NCBI GenBank assembly: GCA_023431185.1
Contig: JAEYXS010000079.1
Coordinates: 1-64,000, forward strand
Source: Verrucomicrobiota bacterium
GTDB lineage: Bacteria; Verrucomicrobiota; Verrucomicrobiia; Limisphaerales; JAEYXS01
Direction: 5' to 3'
Length of the DNA: 64,000 nt
Below are positions 61,353 to 64,000 of this stretch, in pieces (position 1 is the stretch's first letter; each line of letters begins with the position of its first letter). Position numbers and translations under genes: made by a program. The notes beneath the pieces were generated by a model, which saw only the letters and a list, made by a program, of their open reading frames with translations, made no database searches and was not told the origin of the DNA.

Positions 61353-61904
61353 ATGAAACATCCGACGCAAGAAGAATGGATGGACTACCTCTACCACGAG
61401 GCGCCCGCGAATGAACGCGCGAAACTTTCCGCTCATCTCGCTGCCTGCCCCGAATGCCGCACCCAGGTGCAGGGCTGGCAGAAGACGATGACCTCGCTGG
61501 ATACGTGGCAACCGGCCATCAAGGAAGCGCCCGCTTTCAGTTGGCTGCCCGCCATCCGTTGGGCCGCCGCAGCCGCGATCATGCTGAGCCTCGGTTTCGC
61601 CCTCAGCCAGATGACCACGCCGAAGGTGGATGTCGCCGCGCTCCAAGCCCAGGTGCGTACCGAGATCGCTGCGGAACTAAAACAGCAGATGCAGCAGGAG
61701 ATGGCGCAATTCACCACTGCGCAAGCCAAACAGCGTGTGGATGACCAGCAGCAACTGGTGCAAACCCTGCGCCAGATGGAGGCGCAACGCCTCGCGGATT
61801 TCGCCTCGCTGCGTTACGAACTCGAAAACCTGGCGATGTCGGCCCAGCACGATGTCACCCCGGAAAACACCCGCATCACCGCGCAGGTAAGTTTGCAAAA
61901 GTGA
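61353..61904 (+). CDS. Anti-sigma factor with zinc-binding (ZAS) domain
   Basis: 183 residues. The ZAS motif H-x3-C-x2-C is visible in LSAHLAACPECRTQV near residues 30-37. One transmembrane segment (AAAAAIMLSLGFALSQM, about 70-86) follows, then an extracytoplasmic coiled coil rich in Gln and Lys (about 95-165). It should sequester the sigma factor encoded just upstream and release it on an envelope signal. Confidence 0.88.
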   Translation: MKHPTQEEWMDYLYHEAPANERAKLSAHLAACPECRTQVQGWQKTMTSLDTWQPAIKEAPAFSWLPAIRWAAAAAIMLSLGFALSQMTTPKVDVAALQAQVRTEIAAELKQQMQQEMAQFTTAQAKQRVDDQQQLVQTLRQMEAQRLADFASLRYELENLAMSAQHDVTPENTRITAQVSLQK

Positions 61905-61918
61905 TCTAAAAGACGTTT

Positions 61919-62908
61919 ATGAAAAACCGTGTTCTACTTTGTAGCGTGACGGCTGCCGCCATCGGTTGGGGCTGCTGCTTCCAGGCGCTGAAACTTTCCG
62001 CCCAGGAGAAAGATCAGCAGCAGCCTCCACGTGAATTTCAAGGCGACCGTCCACCCCGCCCCAAAGGTCCACAGGGCCCGGAAGCACCGCAAGCTCCCCG
62101 TGCCCCGCAAGCACCCAGACCTGATCGGCCGCCCGGATCTCCGGATGGCAATCGTCCGGCCGAGGGCGGCGGCTCAGGCGGGTATCAAGGACGCCCGAGC
62201 GCCAGCAGCATGCTGATGCGCATGTCCGGCCGCATTCTGATCATCGCCCCTGGAGCCGAGGCGCAGGTCCATCAGGAAGTGGAAGAGGACATGACCACGA
62301 TGCTGCACCTGCTGGAGCGCACAATTGAAAAAGACCTCGGCGGCTCAGCCGATGACGTGAATAACTATCGCAACATCCCCGCCGTGTTGACCAGCGAAAG
62401 CCGGGCGACGTATCTGGATGATTACGGCGTCCTCTTCACCTTGCGCACGCCCCAGGTCTTGAACGGCCCGGCCAACAACGAACGGCCCCATGCCCAGCCC
62501 GGACCACGTGGAAACCAATGGGAACGCGCCCGGCAGGAACTCTTCGGCGGTGAAGGCGCACGGGACTACCGCCCCAATCCCATGCAGTATGATGCGGTCA
62601 AAGTGTCCGCCTTGAAGGAATCCCTCTTTGGCCTGCTGCGTGACGCCAGCAATCTGCGCCACCTCAAGCCCGATCAAAACGTCGGCATCATCCTCGCTGG
62701 CTCTCCGTCACTCGGCCAACGGCCCGCCAACAATCCGCAACCGGAAGAAGGCACGCGGGAAGGTTCTCCGCTGGAACGTTTCCGCACCCAGCTCAGTCGC
62801 GCCACCACACTGGTGCTGCGCGCCAAAAAGGCGGACATCGATGCCTTCGCCCAAGGCAAGCTCACAGCTGAGCAATTCAAGAGCAAGGTGAGCGTGGTGA
62901 ATAACTAA
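61919..62908 (+). CDS. Secreted proline-rich protein in the ECF sigma operon
   Basis: 329 residues with a leader (LCSVTAAAIGWGCCFQALKLSA). A Pro-rich, repeat-like segment spans about 35-85 (PQGPEAPQAPRAPQAPRPDR), then a folded region with MSGRILIIAPGAEAQVHQEVEEDMTTML and YDAVKVSALKESLFGLLRDAS. No family is recognised. It begins 14 bases after the anti-sigma gene and is followed by a bidirectional terminator. It may sense or mediate the stress response; this is an inference from position. Confidence 0.75.
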   Translation: MKNRVLLCSVTAAAIGWGCCFQALKLSAQEKDQQQPPREFQGDRPPRPKGPQGPEAPQAPRAPQAPRPDRPPGSPDGNRPAEGGGSGGYQGRPSASSMLMRMSGRILIIAPGAEAQVHQEVEEDMTTMLHLLERTIEKDLGGSADDVNNYRNIPAVLTSESRATYLDDYGVLFTLRTPQVLNGPANNERPHAQPGPRGNQWERARQELFGGEGARDYRPNPMQYDAVKVSALKESLFGLLRDASNLRHLKPDQNVGIILAGSPSLGQRPANNPQPEEGTREGSPLERFRTQLSRATTLVLRAKKADIDAFAQGKLTAEQFKSKVSVVNN

Positions 62909-62923
62909 GAACGTTAAAAAGTT

Positions 62924-62962
62924 AAAAGGGGTGAATCGTTGAATCGATTCACCCCTTTCATG
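62924..62962. terminator. Bidirectional terminator between convergent genes
   Basis: A 14-bp perfect stem AAAGGGGTGAATCG/CGATTCACCCCTTT (62925-62938 with 62945-62958) has a 6-base loop, with A-rich DNA on the left and T-rich DNA (TTTCATGTTTT) on the right. It serves both the ECF operon and the convergent DUF1080 gene. Confidence 0.85.
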
Positions 62963-62972
62963 TTTTAACGAT

Positions 62973-64000
62973 TTAGCGATTCTTCACCGTCTTCAATTCC
63001 GCCTTGGGATTCAGCTCCAACTGAAACTGACGCAGGCGTATCTCGAACGGAATATTTCCCGAGTGCAGTTGGAAAGCGATGATGCCCTGACGCGCACCAG
63101 CGGTGTCTTCCATGTCCACGCAAGTCTGGCCATTGATGGCGGTCTTGATGTGGCTGCCTACCGCCACGATCTCATACGTGTTCCAGTCATCCTTCTTCAC
63201 GTGTTGATCGCTGTTCTCTTTCCAAAGCAGAGCGCGGCCATGCTCTTCGTAGAGCTTGCCCCACCAGCCCACGCCGATGTCCGCCTGATAACCCTTCACT
63301 TCGCCATTGGCTTCCGCGCTGCTGCGGAACTGGATGCCGCTGTTGCCGGCATTAGGAGCGAGTTTCACTTCCACGATGAGACGGAAGTCTGCGACCGCAA
63401 GCGGAGCCACCAGCCATTCGTTTCGCTTCAAGGCCGGACTGGTGCCGATGAGTTCGCCATTCTCCACTTTCCAATTCCCTTTCGGGCCGGACCAGCCGTC
63501 GAGGTTCTTGCCGTTGAAGAACAGGTCCAGATTGTCCTTCGTCGCGAGCATGGGCACTTGGGCGGGACTCTTCAGGTAGGCGATGAGGTCGCGCATGTCG
63601 TTCTCGCTCAACTGCTCCACCAAACCTTCCGGCATCATGGAGAGCTCGCTGGCGCGGATGGACGCGACATCCTTGCGTGGCAGGGAGAGCGTTTCGTTCG
63701 CACTGGCAATGGTGATGACCTGCTCGGTCTGCTGCTTGATGATGCCGGTGATGACCCGGTCATCCTTCATCTCGACCGTCGAGGTCTTGTAATCCAGCGG
63801 GATCTCCGCGTTCGGATCGAGGATGTTGTGCAGGATGTAATCGAGATCGGCGCGATTGGAGCCGGTGATGTCCGGACCGATCTTGCCGCCTTCACCAAAG
63901 AGCGTGTGGCATTGCTGGCAGGTGCGCGCGTAGATGGCGCGACCATGCATCGGGTCATCGCGACGTCCCGGTGCTTGCAAGAACTTCTTGTACTTCGCGA
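62973..64000 (-). CDS. PVC-type heme-binding domain plus DUF1080 protein (partial)
   Basis: The frame is open through the right edge with no start in the window, so this is the C-terminal part (at least 341 residues). The N-terminal portion is a cytochrome c-like domain with ARTCQQCHTLFGEGGKIGPDITG and IRASELSMMPEGLVEQLSENDMRDLIAYL, as in PVC-type heme-binding proteins. The C-terminal 190 residues are DUF1080 (FNGKNLDGWSG, NSGIQFRS, GYQADIGVGWWGKLYEEHGR, WNTYEIVAVG), a concanavalin-like fold that includes 3-keto-disaccharide hydrolases. The mature protein is likely periplasmic and acts in sugar oxidation. Upstream domains lie outside the window. Confidence 0.9.
   Translation of the reverse strand, partial: AKYKKFLQAPGRRDDPMHGRAIYARTCQQCHTLFGEGGKIGPDITGSNRADLDYILHNILDPNAEIPLDYKTSTVEMKDDRVITGIIKQQTEQVITIASANETLSLPRKDVASIRASELSMMPEGLVEQLSENDMRDLIAYLKSPAQVPMLATKDNLDLFFNGKNLDGWSGPKGNWKVENGELIGTSPALKRNEWLVAPLAVADFRLIVEVKLAPNAGNSGIQFRSSAEANGEVKGYQADIGVGWWGKLYEEHGRALLWKENSDQHVKKDDWNTYEIVAVGSHIKTAINGQTCVDMEDTAGARQGIIAFQLHSGNIPFEIRLRQFQLELNPKAELKTVKNR

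Noticed and set aside
1..64000. CRISPR arrays, integrases, transposases, phage genes or rRNA.
   Set aside because: No regularly spaced direct repeats, recombinase motifs or rRNA signatures were seen; the repeats found are palindromic intergenic elements.

Overview
The window looks like a chromosomal segment of a GC-rich member of the PVC superphylum, most likely Verrucomicrobiota (Pedosphaera/Limisphaerales-like), with Planctomycetota as the alternative. The evidence is three sets of DUF1501 and PSD1-type (DUF1549/DUF1553, CxxCH) genes, a DUF1080 plus PVC-type heme-binding protein, sulfatase, sialidase-like and sialate O-acetylesterase genes with signal peptides, many Tat or Sec leaders, and intergenic palindromic repeat families. 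There is one tRNA (Asn) and no rRNA, phage, transposase or CRISPR array. All family assignments are read from sequence motifs; no database search was run.

Region 1 (0.2-20.6 kb) is mostly a minus-strand catabolic block: DUF1501 protein, TolB-like propeller, DUF4886/SGNH protein, two sialidase-fold propellers, sulfatase, FAD-dependent oxidoreductase, two tandem sialate O-acetylesterase-like proteins, a polysaccharide-deacetylase-like protein and an RraA-family protein. It borders a plus-strand GntR-HTH/LacI-like regulator with a near-perfect palindrome just before its start codon, and a minus-strand rhamnulokinase. Together this suggests degradation of a decorated (sulfated, acetylated, deoxyhexose-bearing) polysaccharide. 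An inverted pair of ~140-bp REPIN-like elements brackets the RraA and regulator genes.

Region 2 (20.6-26.7 kb) has an ATGA-coupled operon of a DUF350-like membrane protein, a glutathionylspermidine-synthase-type ATP-grasp ligase and an unrecognised protein broken by a homopolymer frameshift. It also has a Tat-exported propeller protein and two long non-coding stretches rich in palindromes. Region 3 (26.7-34.6 kb) has a DUF1501/PSD1 pair with a strong terminator, then a TonB-dependent receptor preceded by a His-rich secreted protein.

Region 4 (34.7-42.4 kb) has a HtrA-like protease, a paralogue that has lost the whole catalytic triad, a zinc-ribbon membrane protein, a site-2-type metalloprotease, an epimerase/DapA-like pair, a deoxyhypusine-synthase-family enzyme and tRNA-Asn. 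Region 5 (42.4-52.9 kb, minus strand) has a PQQ-like propeller, a CehA/McbA-type PHP hydrolase, a GH63-like glycosidase, two 2-hydroxyacid dehydrogenases and a fluoride-type (CLC-F) ClC transporter under a recognisable fluoride (crcB) riboswitch.

Region 6 (52.9-64 kb) has a DUF1501/HEAT/PSD1 triple, a large lower-GC gene with a TerD-like C-terminal domain, and an ECF sigma/anti-sigma module with two secreted proline-rich proteins, one behind a textbook ECF promoter. It ends with the downstream part of a heme-binding/DUF1080 protein that runs off the right edge.

Two genes (199-1214 and 20890-21649) carry single-base homopolymer frameshifts, which may be assembly errors rather than true decay.
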